64,000 nucleotides of DNA, taken from NCBI GenBank assembly GCA_001936135.1, contig CP012816.1:747501-811500 (forward strand), written 5' to 3'. The position numbers and the translations under genes were made by a program. This DNA comes from Saccharomycopsis fibuligera x Saccharomycopsis cf. fibuligera. Taxonomy: Eukaryota > Ascomycota > Saccharomycetes > Ascoideales > Saccharomycopsidaceae. Of the stretch, positions 18,840 to 28,553 are shown in pieces; within the stretch, counting starts at the first letter, position 1, and every line of letters starts with the position of its first letter. A model generated the notes under the pieces. That model searched no databases. It was not told the origin of the DNA and saw nothing but the letters and a program-made list of their open reading frames with translations.

Positions 18840-20351
18840 CTTAAATTTGGGTAATTTATTAACCTAAATTGGAAGGATTTACTAGATTGAATCACCAAGT
18901 GGACTAAGAAAATGTATACCAAAGTATATCTACATTATTTACAATCACATCATCACATTACCACATTATATTATAATAGACAGTCATCGATTTAAAAATC
19001 AACAGTTTCTTAGCTTTTTCTGTAGTCTTTTCATTTTTCAAATTTACCCTCTGCGATTAATGCCCAGCATCAAGGACGCACCTTGGCCTCGACTGAATAA
19101 TCACCCGTAGCCAATGAATGGGTATGTCACTGCTCGAGGCATAAATTTTAGTTTAACTAGTGAGGGTATCAAAAAAAATAAAAGTTGAAAACTTGGATGG
19201 ATATATCGCGCAATGGTGAAAGGAGCACACCTTGTTGATTTGTACGCACATGTTCAAAGTGGTTGTAAGCGGGCAGCAGCAGATCTCTAAATAAACTTTG
19301 TTCATTTTGCTTTTCTTGGAAGGGATTAAACGGCCTTCCAAAAATAGTATGCATGTGCAATTGCGCGGGAAAAGTGATGATGCAAACTTTTTCGATCACC
19401 TTCTATACGTCACTGGCAGAACTTTATGCCCAAATGGCGAAAACTGAAGGCCGACTATGAGTATGTCGACAGGGAAGAGCTCTTCTCAGTAGCCATCCTT
19501 AGTGAGTGCAAACAATACTTGCACTTGCCATGGGATATGCAAGTACACATTTATGCTACTTGATTAAGTTAAAAAAATAAAACGTCGTTTTATTGTGTGG
19601 GAGATCTGGCAGGCATTCAAAAAGGTATACGTGTATTGTGTCGTGTATTGTATAACACCACTGATTCTATAAATAACGCCCAAGCTTCTCATGTAGTTCT
19701 CGGAGGTTTGGGCTATTCGTATTTATAAACTTTTCTGTACACGAACCCCGGCGACTAGCGGGCTAGCTTCCCATGTGTGCTCTCCTTCAAACCACACCAG
19801 CACTGCATATAGCGTACGCTAACGTGGTATTTTCAATGTGTGCTTCGCTCCAGGCTCCCTCTTGAGATTAAGTCAAGTCACGTCAAGTCAAGTCCAGTCG
19901 AAGCAAGCCAAGTTAATCGCGTTTAACGCCGGCGTTACACTGAGCGCTAAACTGACGTCTAAGACATTACTAGCCATGGCCACTAGCGTCCCGCTAGCTT
20001 GCAGTCGGCTCGCAGCTAGCACGCATTTAAAATTCATGAAGAGTCCGCTTGTGGGAGACACCCGGTCATCGAGATCAAAGAAAAAGGGGGAAAGCCACGG
20101 CCAAGCCCTTTTGTCCTAAGTATAGCAGCATGCAATAGAGTGGGAAAAAAAAAAATTCTTTTTTTTTCTTTTCTTTTCTATTCTTGAGCGCGCACCTCAG
20201 TCGTATCTGTGTTTAAAGATATGACCATATTCATACACATTCACACATACCCAAATAGAGTAGAAAGCGATGTGTGTAATAAGAAAAGTTCTCCGTGAAG
20301 CTGCGAGCTGCTTGCCGAGAGTCATTACTAGGGACGGTCTTTCGTGGTGCG

Positions 20352-20375
20352 TACACGGATCGTTACACGGATCGT
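20352..20375 (+). repeat. 12-bp direct repeat, 2 copies
   Basis: TACACGGATCGT occurs twice head to tail, followed by a third partial TACAC, in the long upstream region of the 645-aa gene. Confidence 0.9.
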
Positions 20376-20890
20376 TACACCGGCTGCTTCCTGTATAGCA
20401 AGCTGCTATGCCTCTATATGTATGTATATTTTTTGTCATGGGTATAGTCGTAAAAGAGTATAGCCAAGATCATAGCACGTGGATGTTGCTATAGACGGTG
20501 TGAATGTGTATTTCGTTGTGTATGCTCAAGTGTTTAACATTAACAATGTTGTAGATCGTGTAGCAGGCGGCAATGTCTTTAGTTGCCAACCCACAAACCA
20601 ATCGATTGGCTAACGGACCAACTCAGCAGCTGATCAGCAGTGTTGACATAGTCAAGTTTCATTGTGGAAAGCTGTACAAACACGAACCGCCTTTGAGATT
20701 CCATAGAAACCTCGCGAGTGACAAGTTCTGCAACGAAACACAGCAGCATCACTACCGCGACCCAGCTGAAACTGGCTGCTTCTACACTTTATTGTTGGTA
20801 TACCGAAGCTGTAAGCTATCGAATTTCGTAGTCCGTATAACACATTAAGCAGCTCTACAAACAGCGGCTACTGCAATTGCACATAGTGAC

Positions 20891-20925
20891 TTCAGGCCAG
20901 GACTTCAGGCCAGGTTCAGGCCAGG
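20891..20925 (+). repeat. TTCAGGCCAGG repeat, 3 copies
   Basis: The 11-bp unit occurs at 20891-20901, 20904-20914 and 20915-20925. Each copy contains the GGCC palindrome; function unknown. Confidence 0.9.
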
Positions 20926-21712
20926 AAGAAACGTGGACATTTCCATATTGAAGCTTATTTCGTCCAACCGTTCGTTCCGCCGCCCCCGCTCCTTCCATGG
21001 AAGCAGCGGCGGCGTTACTATAGCAAATGCAGTGGCTGCTTCTGTGTCTAGGCAGCCACTTTGGTTATTTCAGTTGCCGCTGCCAGTGGCACCGTGGAAG
21101 CAGCGGCATTATCACCACGGGCGGTTCACAAAGCGCTTTCGCGTTAGATATGTGAATTACCCACAAAAAGCAGCATTGTGATGCGACAGCTGATCTCCAA
21201 GTTATAATAGGTGACAATAGTGTATTGTGATATAGATCATATATTGCGATTAGATCATATATTGTGGTATAGATCATACCGCGAACAGCGCGGTGGTCGT
21301 TGTGGTGGTGGTGGTGGTGGTGGTGGTGGTGGTGATGGTGAGTGTGCGAGTAAGTGAGTACTGACCGCTGCAGATAGCCGACCGCTGGCGCAGCGACTGA
21401 CAATTTGAGGTGAAAACGAAGGAATCCCCCGTCTTACACCGCTTTGCACCGCTTTGCACCCCCTTACCTCTACATGCTTGCGTCCTGCTTCGCAGATCTC
21501 TGCAGTCCCAAAGAAAAAAATATGACTTATTTATAAACTACTAACTTTCCCACTTTCCTTCCTGTGAAATGCCAACATTGCGATGGAAGAATTTTCGTTC
21601 AGGTTTTCCTTTGCCTTTCTTTTTGCTCTTTTGCCCAGTAGTCTTTACCAACTATCATATCAAATTTTCCTTTGGTTTTTTCATAAAACCTTCACAAATA
21701 AACATCATCACC

Positions 21713-22652
21713 ATGGTCGCTCCTGATAGACAGGCAAAGACAAAATCCGTCATTTCCATTGGCGCCAACTCTTATTTCATTTTTAACGAGCCAAATGCCA
21801 CCCCTGAGTACCAGCTTTTCGCCGATATATTGGGTGACGAATTTACGTCAAAGCATAAACTCGTTACCCAACTTTCAAACAAACAATCTTTACAAACATC
21901 AAGTAGCTGTACTATTGCTTCCAGTGAGTCTAAGTTGGACCAAGTTGTCGACCAGGTCCAGCGCAAACTTTCGGCAAAAGACACTCAGTCAGTTATCCAC
22001 CTTGACGACCCAAAAGAAATGGAGTCTATTGAGTTGAATGACTTTATATCCCCAATTGAAACCCCTTTTTTAGAAAATATGGATAGCGGTATAAATAACG
22101 ATGACGCTTTGGATTTGCAAAAAGTCAAAATTGAAAAGGTTCACGTTGCTGACAAAAACTTTGACACTGAAGAGGAAATACAAATGCTTTTGGAAAATTA
22201 TCCAGAAATAGAAACCAATACTGCTCTTTTACAATACAGCCATAGACTTAACCGCAAACTTCGCGAAAAGGCGTACTATTCTAAAAGACGCCGCCAGTTG
22301 TTCAACAAACAAGTGAAAATCGTTGACGCTAGTCTGTTTGAATCTGATGAAGAAGACGATCGTAAAAATAGCAAATCCCCATCTAGCAAATGGAAAGCTA
22401 TCATGCGCATTATTAAGGACAGCAAGAGAACAAAGAGAATGGAAGACACTGAGTCTATTCCTGTGTTGGACTGCAAACTTAAGCACCATTATGACCCAGA
22501 TTTTGTTGCTCCATTGGATTCTTTGATCAAAAAAGATTCATCATCTTCTGATGAAAGTGATAATAATAGTCTCGGCGATATGGACCACGATGTTGAAATG
22601 GTAGACTCTTTTGATTATTATTCTGCTGCATCACCAAAAGATGTTGTTTTTC

Positions 22653-22683
<31 letters not shown>

Positions 22684-23650
22684 GCAACAACAAGATCACC
22701 CATCAATGGTCTCTAGACAGCCAACCATGATCTCCAGACAGCCAACCATGATCTCTAGACAACCAACCATGACTTCAAAGAGAGGAAGTGTCGCTTTTTC
22801 CTTGGTGCAATCTTCATCGTCCACTGATGCCCTAAACAGCAACCGTTTCTCGACCATCAACCCACCAAATGTCTCTAGACTCTCCATCCATATGGACGGT
22901 CTTGCTAATAGTAGCAGGCTGATGCTTGTCAAAAGAAACACCATCTATGGAATGCCAACTTCTGTTCCTGCACAAACAATTTCACCAAAAGTTGAACAAA
23001 AAATTATTAACTTGCACAGATTATGTGTCGCTGATGATCGCCTCACTAGAGAAATTGAAGTTGAGGATGAAAGCCCAGAACAACGAGACCAAGAAGAGTT
23101 TTCTAGTACCGGATCTTTTTCTAATAGCTCTGTTTCCAACAAAAGTAGCTTAGCAACCATATTTGACGATTTGAAGAATGACACTTTGGACGCTGCCCCA
23201 ATAATGGACTTTTCTAGCAAGTTTGGATTTTGGACCCCACCAGCCAGCCCAATGGACAAATATGCTGAGTTGAAAGCACAAGCAATGCAAGCTCATTCAT
23301 CTTCAGAAAGTCAATCTGATATGAGTCATGATCGTAAAGAATCATTATCATCCACTACTACCAGACATCGCTCCATTTCTCCATCAAGTAGAGTTTCTTT
23401 TGTAAATAATGGTAATCCAACCTCAGTCGACAATTATACCACTAATGCTAATCAAAAATCTATGAGTAGATCAAGCACTACCCCAGCATTTGCTAGAAGC
23501 TCATCTTTTGTTTCATCTTCTGGAAATGGTAATATTCCTAGAAGCATGTCCAACACTTCATTGAACCTCAGTGCTAACGGAAATGGAAATGGCTATGATA
23601 GTAGACCAAAAAGAAAGTCGAAGCTTAATATGGAAGTACAGTGCTATTAA
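21713..23650 (+). CDS. Unrecognised 645-aa Ser/Gln-rich regulatory-looking protein
   Basis: Start chosen at the ATG at 21713 (ATCACCATGG context). An in-frame ATG at 21569 would add 48 hydrophobic residues that look like translated leader. The only folded-looking part is residues about 1-45 (SVISIGANSYFIFNEPNATPEYQ) and a conserved-looking helical section near 165-250 with a strongly basic KLREKAYYSKRRRQLFNKQV followed by KWKAIMRIIKDSKRTKR. The C-terminal 400 residues are disordered: a Gln run (near residue 312-328; 22648-22692), three tandem heptads SRQPTMI (22713-22775), and many RxxS basophilic-kinase and SP sites (RSMSNTS, RSSSFVS), ending MEVQCY. I do not recognise the family; a kinase-regulated nuclear or bud-associated adaptor is possible but not shown. 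Confidence 0.8.
22713..22775 (+). repeat. 21-bp coding tandem repeat, 3 copies
   Basis: Three in-frame 21-bp units encode the heptad SRQPTM(I/T) inside the 645-aa protein, immediately after its Gln run. Copies differ at silent positions (AGACAG/AGACAA, TCT/TCC), so they are not brand-new duplications. Confidence 0.85.
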
Positions 23651-25339
23651 ATTGATGGCTAAATTTTGTTCTTAAAGCCTATGGTTTTTATGTTTTTTGT
23701 TTTTGCATACCGTTATGTGTTTATCGAATGGCTATTTTTCTCCAAATTTGCTGGATATTTTGCTATTTGGGTATGAAATTGCTGACAAACTTTAATGGCC
23801 GCTTTGTTTGGGTTTGCATTTGTTTTACTGCCTTTTTCTTATATTTCCGTTCAAGCATACCCCTTTCGTTTAATTTACCCCAACTACACCCTGGATTTCC
23901 GTCTTCAAATTTTTTATTTTTTCATATGCTCAATGTCCCTTAGTATGACATTCAAGTGTCTATAATGAGTATTTGTGCTATAGGGTATTCTATCATCGCA
24001 ATATTTGTTGTTCCGTTTTCCCTTAAGTTGTTGCTTTTTGAGTTTATTATATGCCATATTTGATCTTATCCTCTGCCACCTACACTGTTGTTTTTTTTTT
24101 TGTTTTTTTTTTCATTATTTTGCAAATCCAGACTAACGGTTGTGACCACATCACAGTTGCATCACATCAATTAACAACGCATCACTGACATGAGTTAAAT
24201 TCAACATCTACAATTTGACCAATCGCAAGACTTGAGAACCCAACATTTAGTCACCATGTATTAGTATTTCACATCAATAATTCTATTTCATTTTGGAATC
24301 AGAATTTTGCTGCCTTGTGCAGTGGAGTCCCGAATTTACTTTTTTTATCAGCTAACGTTTTTCGGTTAATGAGCATATGCAATGCTTTCCAATAATTAAA
24401 CGTCCGCAATTAACTCAAAACTTCTTCGGAATAGCATAATTATAATAACTAACATGTATGCTAAAGCTCAATAATGACAATTACAGTTTTCATAAAAAAT
24501 GTGACAATCACAGATAATATTGATGACGAAATATATTTTACACATTAAATTTGGTTTTTATCTTGGTTTTGATTATCAATCAATAAAAGTTCTTATTTTT
24601 TTCTGCTTTTTTTTTTTTTTTTTTTTCTGCTTGGTTTTTTGGTCTCTTATTTCAAACTTTATTGCTTTTGCCTTTTTATCTTTTCAAAAAATTTTTACTT
24701 TCTAAGACTACATTTTTAGTTGTTTAGTCCCTTAATCTTTAATGTTACTTTTACTGGTCATACGTTTATTGTTACACGCTTTTTTAATCAAACTATACCT
24801 TCGTTTAGTTAATCTTTGCTTATAGTTGAGCCTAAAAATAATTTTCTTATTAATCAATTTTACATTATCAACAACAATGAATCTTTTATTTATGAGTTTG
24901 TTTTTTGTGCACTGACTCAATTCTTGTTTTGTTTTTCATTCTACTTATGCACTAATAAATATATAGAAACACCTACACTAATATACCAACAATATTCCAC
25001 TTTCCAGTTTTGTATTCCGAGTTCCTTTCTTAACGGTCCTGCTTGAAACTATTGTTACTAAAATGAAAGAAGATGAAGAAAAGCAAAACCAGTTTAATGG
25101 GAAAATATATATAGCTGTCATTATTCGTGTTCATTGATTCCATACCAATTATTTATAAAGCTTAATACAAATGCCACTAACAAATGATGGCAGCTAACGT
25201 ATTGCAGTCACTTGCAAATTGCATTGCAAACTCTTCATTGCTGCTATCCCGTGTTGACATATTAAGGATTGCCATCAGACGCGCCCGGAAGCAGGCGATG
25301 GGCCCTGGCTAGCCAAAGTTTTTACACTGCATTGCAGTA

Positions 25340-25384
25340 CGGTACATATACCGGGTTTTCCGCTTGAACCGGCTTGTACCGGCT
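25340..25384 (+). promoter_or_regulatory. CGG-triplet cluster
   Basis: A CGGTA/TACCG inverted repeat with a 4-nt spacer (25340-25353) is followed by ACCGGCT twice at a 10-bp period (25368, 25378). CGG triplets in inverted or direct pairs are typical Zn2Cys6 activator sites; it lies about 100 bp upstream of the candidate micro-gene. Interpretation is inference. Confidence 0.35.
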
Positions 25385-25485
25385 AGTATTGTGTCTTCGA
25401 GGAAAAAAACATTTTCATGAAGAATATACGTGTACTGACAAATCCATTTAATTTTTTCTATATGAATACAATTGATTAAGTTCAA

Positions 25486-25810
25486 ATGAAGGACACTAAA
25501 GAGAAGAGGTAAGTATGTAAGTTGAAGGATCCATCGATTGATGTAAAATTCTTCTACGAGTGAGCATTTCCTATTTAGGAATACTTTAGCTACGATCCAT
25601 AAAGTTTATTTATAAGGTTTCTTTTTATTATATTTGTTTTTATTCTACACAGAATATATTTTTACGTATCACGTCTTCTTTTGTAGCTATTGCAACTCAG
25701 CTTGTGTTATCTGCCTTTTTGTTTCCTTCAGAATCCCTTTTGACTTGAACAAGAAAAAAAACTACCTGTCTCAGCCGCCGTGTAGTGTGATTGATGAGCG
25801 GATCAAGTGA
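25486..25810 (+). CDS. Candidate spliced micro-gene, 33 codons (weak)
   Basis: Exon 1 would run 25486-25508 (ATG, MKDTKEK plus two bases) up to the strong 5' splice site GTAAGTATGT at 25509. The intron would be 25509-25731, ending in a pyrimidine-rich TTTCCTTCAG, and exon 2 25732-25810 reads IPFDLNKKKNYLSQPPCSVIDERIK and stops at TGA. The alternative 3' site after TTTTGTAG (25686) keeps the same frame and adds 15 residues. No TACTAAC branch point is visible, the product resembles nothing I know, and length is too short to judge coding potential. The 5' splice site is perfectly complementary to the U1 5' arm found at 52.4 kb. A spliced non-coding RNA is an equally good reading. Confidence 0.2.
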
Positions 25811-26283
25811 TGATGTAATAACTAAGTACAACCAACTAGAGAAAAAGCTTTTACTTTTGGTCAAATAGTCAACCCCGAGTGTTACGAAATCAATAAACAG
25901 TACTTCCCAAATGGGTAATTATAACCGTTATCCTTTAAGGAGAGACATAATAAAGAGAAAATAAGGTGATGAATTCGTTTACTTATGTTACATATCCGTG
26001 CCATTACTAGTATTGCCAAAGCCATTAACTCTTCAAGAAAAGGAGTTGTCTAGAATTAGCCTCAACATACATATTTCATCAAAAAAGATCATTTTGTGTA
26101 TTGATTTCATGTCTTTGCCAATCTCTTCTATAGTTGAATAGAGGAAATATTTATAAACGCAATAAATATCATTTAAAAAAACTTCTTTGAGCTTAATTCA
26201 GAATGAAAAGATATATAGTTGTCCTAGAATCTGTATGCAAGTTATTATACATCTCTTGAATCGTTCCCTAAAGCCTCCTTTTC

Positions 26284-26284
<1 letters not shown>

Positions 26285-26316
<32 letters not shown>
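26285..26316 (+). repeat. Poly(A) run of 32 nt
   Basis: Uninterrupted A homopolymer in the gene-poor stretch upstream of SPB1. Confidence 0.95.
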
Positions 26317-26319
<3 letters not shown>

Positions 26320-27428
26320 GTAGTTTATCAATATCTGTACCGCTGCAGACCAATTACTATCTTGAATTTTGATTTTGAGGAGAGAAGAGCAATATTGTGG
26401 CGTATTCTAGTCGAAATTCTGCATTTTTCAAATAAATAACATACTAAGAGCACACAAAATTTATTAGTCAATGAATATTTTGCACAATGCTGAAAGTTCT
26501 TAGGTAGAATTTTTCTTTTCAAAATATCGAGAATATTACATAACTAATGGATGTTGAAATGTTTCAACACCGAACAAAACTTATAGTATCATGTCTTGAT
26601 GGGTATTAATTAACATATATAAATGATATAGATAATTTGAGAGGATTGATTAAATTAACTCTTCATGATGATAAAATAACGTTCTTTGTTATGATCTTGG
26701 TCTTGCAAGCTGGTTTTAACATACTCTCTATCAGTTATTCGGTAAGCAGTTATTCGAAATAATCACCTACGCAGCCAGAAACTAAAAAAACCGAAAATGA
26801 GAAGGCTTATATGGTGGACAAGCTTATTGCTTGCAGTATCGTAATTCCTGACTCTAAATGCAAAATTACAACTATGAGCCGGACTAGAATCCTCTCCTGC
26901 AATAGAAGTAATAGTAATGCCAATTTGATGATAATACAAGCCTATAATTAGTAATGTAGTGAATAAGGAAAATTCTTTTATAGAGCTACGTACTACTTTG
27001 AAATTTCCAAAAATGCCACTATTTTATGTATAATGTTGTAGCTAAACAATATAACATATCAGAAAACCGAAATACTTCTAAGAAGGTCAAACACCTAAAT
27101 TTCGAATATGATTATTGTGTTGCGTTAAGGAATGGGAGTGGTGTGTTGTATTGTGGATTTGATCTTTGATTGTTCTCGGTAATGCGTTTACTCACATTAT
27201 TTTGAAAAGGATGAATTATGGTATATACTGATGCTTTCTTTAAACGGTATGAATGATAAACATAGTGTTATTTGTCAATTATCAACCTTATCTTTCTTTT
27301 CATCTTTCATCATTTGCGTTAATTACAATATTTATGTCAAAATGTTGGTTATACCTTGAATCAAACTTTCACCCCATCTTGTTTTATAATTAGCACACTG
27401 GTTATGTTTAATCAAAATGTGAAAGATT

Positions 27429-27431
<3 letters not shown>

Positions 27432-27471
<40 letters not shown>
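27432..27471 (+). repeat. Poly(T) run of 40 nt
   Basis: Uninterrupted T homopolymer, about 245 bp beyond the stop of the small secreted-peptide ORF. Confidence 0.95.
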
Positions 27472-27473
<2 letters not shown>

Positions 27474-27715
27474 ATTTGAAACTATCTGTTTTACCTTCTC
27501 ATACATTTGGATCACATACTTCGGTTTCAATAGTTATCTTGGCTTTGCCAACCGCCATTCTCCGAATCATTATTAATAATTTCTTAGAAGCCACTTTGAC
27601 ATATTCTATCAAAAAATTGGTTCAAAGATATTTGTGAGGATATCTATAAGTCTCTTCTTGTAAAATTCTTCTTACACTGCACACTTCCCACTTTTCACCG
27701 AATTAGTTAGACATC

Positions 27716-27949
27716 CTACGGGCTTTTTGTGACAATTTCCACTTCGATATTTCTAGAGAAAAGTTTTGCAAAAGCCCCGAATCCGCTACTATAAACCCTT
27801 GGATCTGCAACTGTTGTCATTTCCCTTTTATTGGTGGTAGTGCTATTGGTTTTGGCAGTGGTGGAGTTGAGTGCTTTAAGCGGCTGAGTAGGCAAGCTGT
27901 AGGCAGTAGATAAGAAGATTAGAAGACAAGTTATTTCGATGAATTTCAT
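27716..27949 (-). CDS. Small predicted secreted peptide precursor (hypothetical)
   Basis: 77 codons from the ATG at 27949-27947. The first 18-20 residues (MKFIEITCLLIFLSTAYS) form a textbook signal peptide. A Ser/Thr-rich pro-like segment with NST and NSTTTN sequon-like sites follows, then one dibasic KR (a potential Kex2 site, residues 41-42), leaving a 35-residue C-terminal peptide with a Gly/Phe-rich amphipathic middle (SGFGAFAKLFSR). A TATA-like TATATAAT lies about 15-25 bp before the ATG, closer than usual. I recognise no family. It is not a repeat-type alpha-factor precursor, as only one KR is present. It is divergent from SPB1, sharing a 600-bp promoter. The secretory signal argues for a real gene; small size and isolation argue against. 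Confidence 0.45.
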   Translation of the reverse strand: MKFIEITCLLIFLSTAYSLPTQPLKALNSTTAKTNSTTTNKREMTTVADPRVYSSGFGAFAKLFSRNIEVEIVTKSP

Positions 27950-28553
27950 AATTGAATTATTATATACGCTCAGTATTTGCAGTTTTTTTACTACTTTCTT
28001 TGTTTCATACAGGCTTTCAAAAGCGTGCTGGGAGTTGTATAGCGTTTTTGGTTTCTTTGAAGTTTCTTTAAAGTTCTTTTAAATTTTCTTAATATAGATT
28101 TCCATAATTCAAAATAAAGGCAACAATAGTGTCTTTATATATAACTGTGCAGCACTTCCATACTACTTCAATTGATTGATAAATACGGGTTGGTTGTATA
28201 ACCGCGGACTTACATACCCATGGTGCTTTCCTCCAAATGCGCTAGATTCCTTCTACCAGGCTTTAGTGTTTATTGCTAACAGATTCCTCCTTGTCTAACC
28301 AATGTTGATACAAATCTGCAGTCCCAGCAACCAGGAGAACCTTCGCGGATGTATATTCCACAACCTTGGGTCATCCTTCTCACGTGCACATCATCGGAAA
28401 AAGTAAAAAAAAAAATTTTTATTTTATTTTGTTTTTTCTAACTGAGTATGAAAAATATTTCTTTTGATGAGAAGATATTAGTAGATATTTCTTTTCTAGC
28501 TCTGAGCGATAGAAGTAATACTGATAGTTTTATTATAATAGCCATATAAAAGC
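27950..28553. promoter_or_regulatory. SPB1 promoter, shared with small secreted ORF
   Basis: 604 bp. Contains a TCACGTG Cbf1-type E-box (28380-28386), an RRPE-like AAAAATTTTT (28411-28420) and a CATATAAAAGC element directly before the SPB1 ATG. The RRPE fits a ribosome-biogenesis gene; I saw no exact PAC core. Confidence 0.6.
28411..28420 (+). promoter_or_regulatory. RRPE-like element of SPB1
   Basis: AAAAATTTTT, matching the RRPE core, about 135 bp upstream of the SPB1 start. Confidence 0.5.

Larger units (their letters stand above)
18840..21712. promoter_or_regulatory. 2.9 kb upstream region of the 645-aa gene
   Basis: An unusually long intergenic region that must contain the promoter of the 645-aa gene. 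It contains perfect palindromes TAGCGTACGCTA (19810-19821), TAACGCCGGCGTTA (19924-19937), CCAATCGATTGG (20598-20609) and GCTGATCAGC (20629-20638), many CTAGC/GCTAG motifs (19750-19775, 19970-20025), short tandem repeats (19870-19900, 20352-20375, 20891-20925, 21437-21456), a TGG run (about 21303-21334), TTTATAAA at 21530-21537 and TACTAAC at 21539-21545. Short frames of up to 91 codons exist (e.g. 20573-20848, ATG-started) but resemble nothing I know. Confidence 0.55.
23651..27715. other. 4 kb gene-poor stretch
   Basis: AT-rich DNA with no confident gene. It holds a 32-nt A run (26285-26316), a 40-nt T run (27432-27471), a CGG-rich patch with the palindromic CGGTACATATACCG (25340-25353) and direct repeats ACCGGCT (25368-25374, 25378-25384), and a candidate two-exon micro-gene (25486-25810). 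I saw no tRNA or mobile-element signature. Confidence 0.5.

Noticed and set aside
19370-19446. GTGATGATG followed about 70 nt later by CTGA, a possible C/D-box snoRNA
   Set aside because: No terminal stem flanks the boxes and no convincing rRNA guide stretch was evident by eye.
27688-27716. Minus strand GGATGTCTAACT...GGTG resembles the C. albicans telomere repeat, suggesting a telomerase RNA template
   Set aside because: A template needs the same few bases at both ends to allow repeat translocation; the plus strand lacks a second CATCC-type end here, and a 12-nt match in this much DNA can occur by chance.
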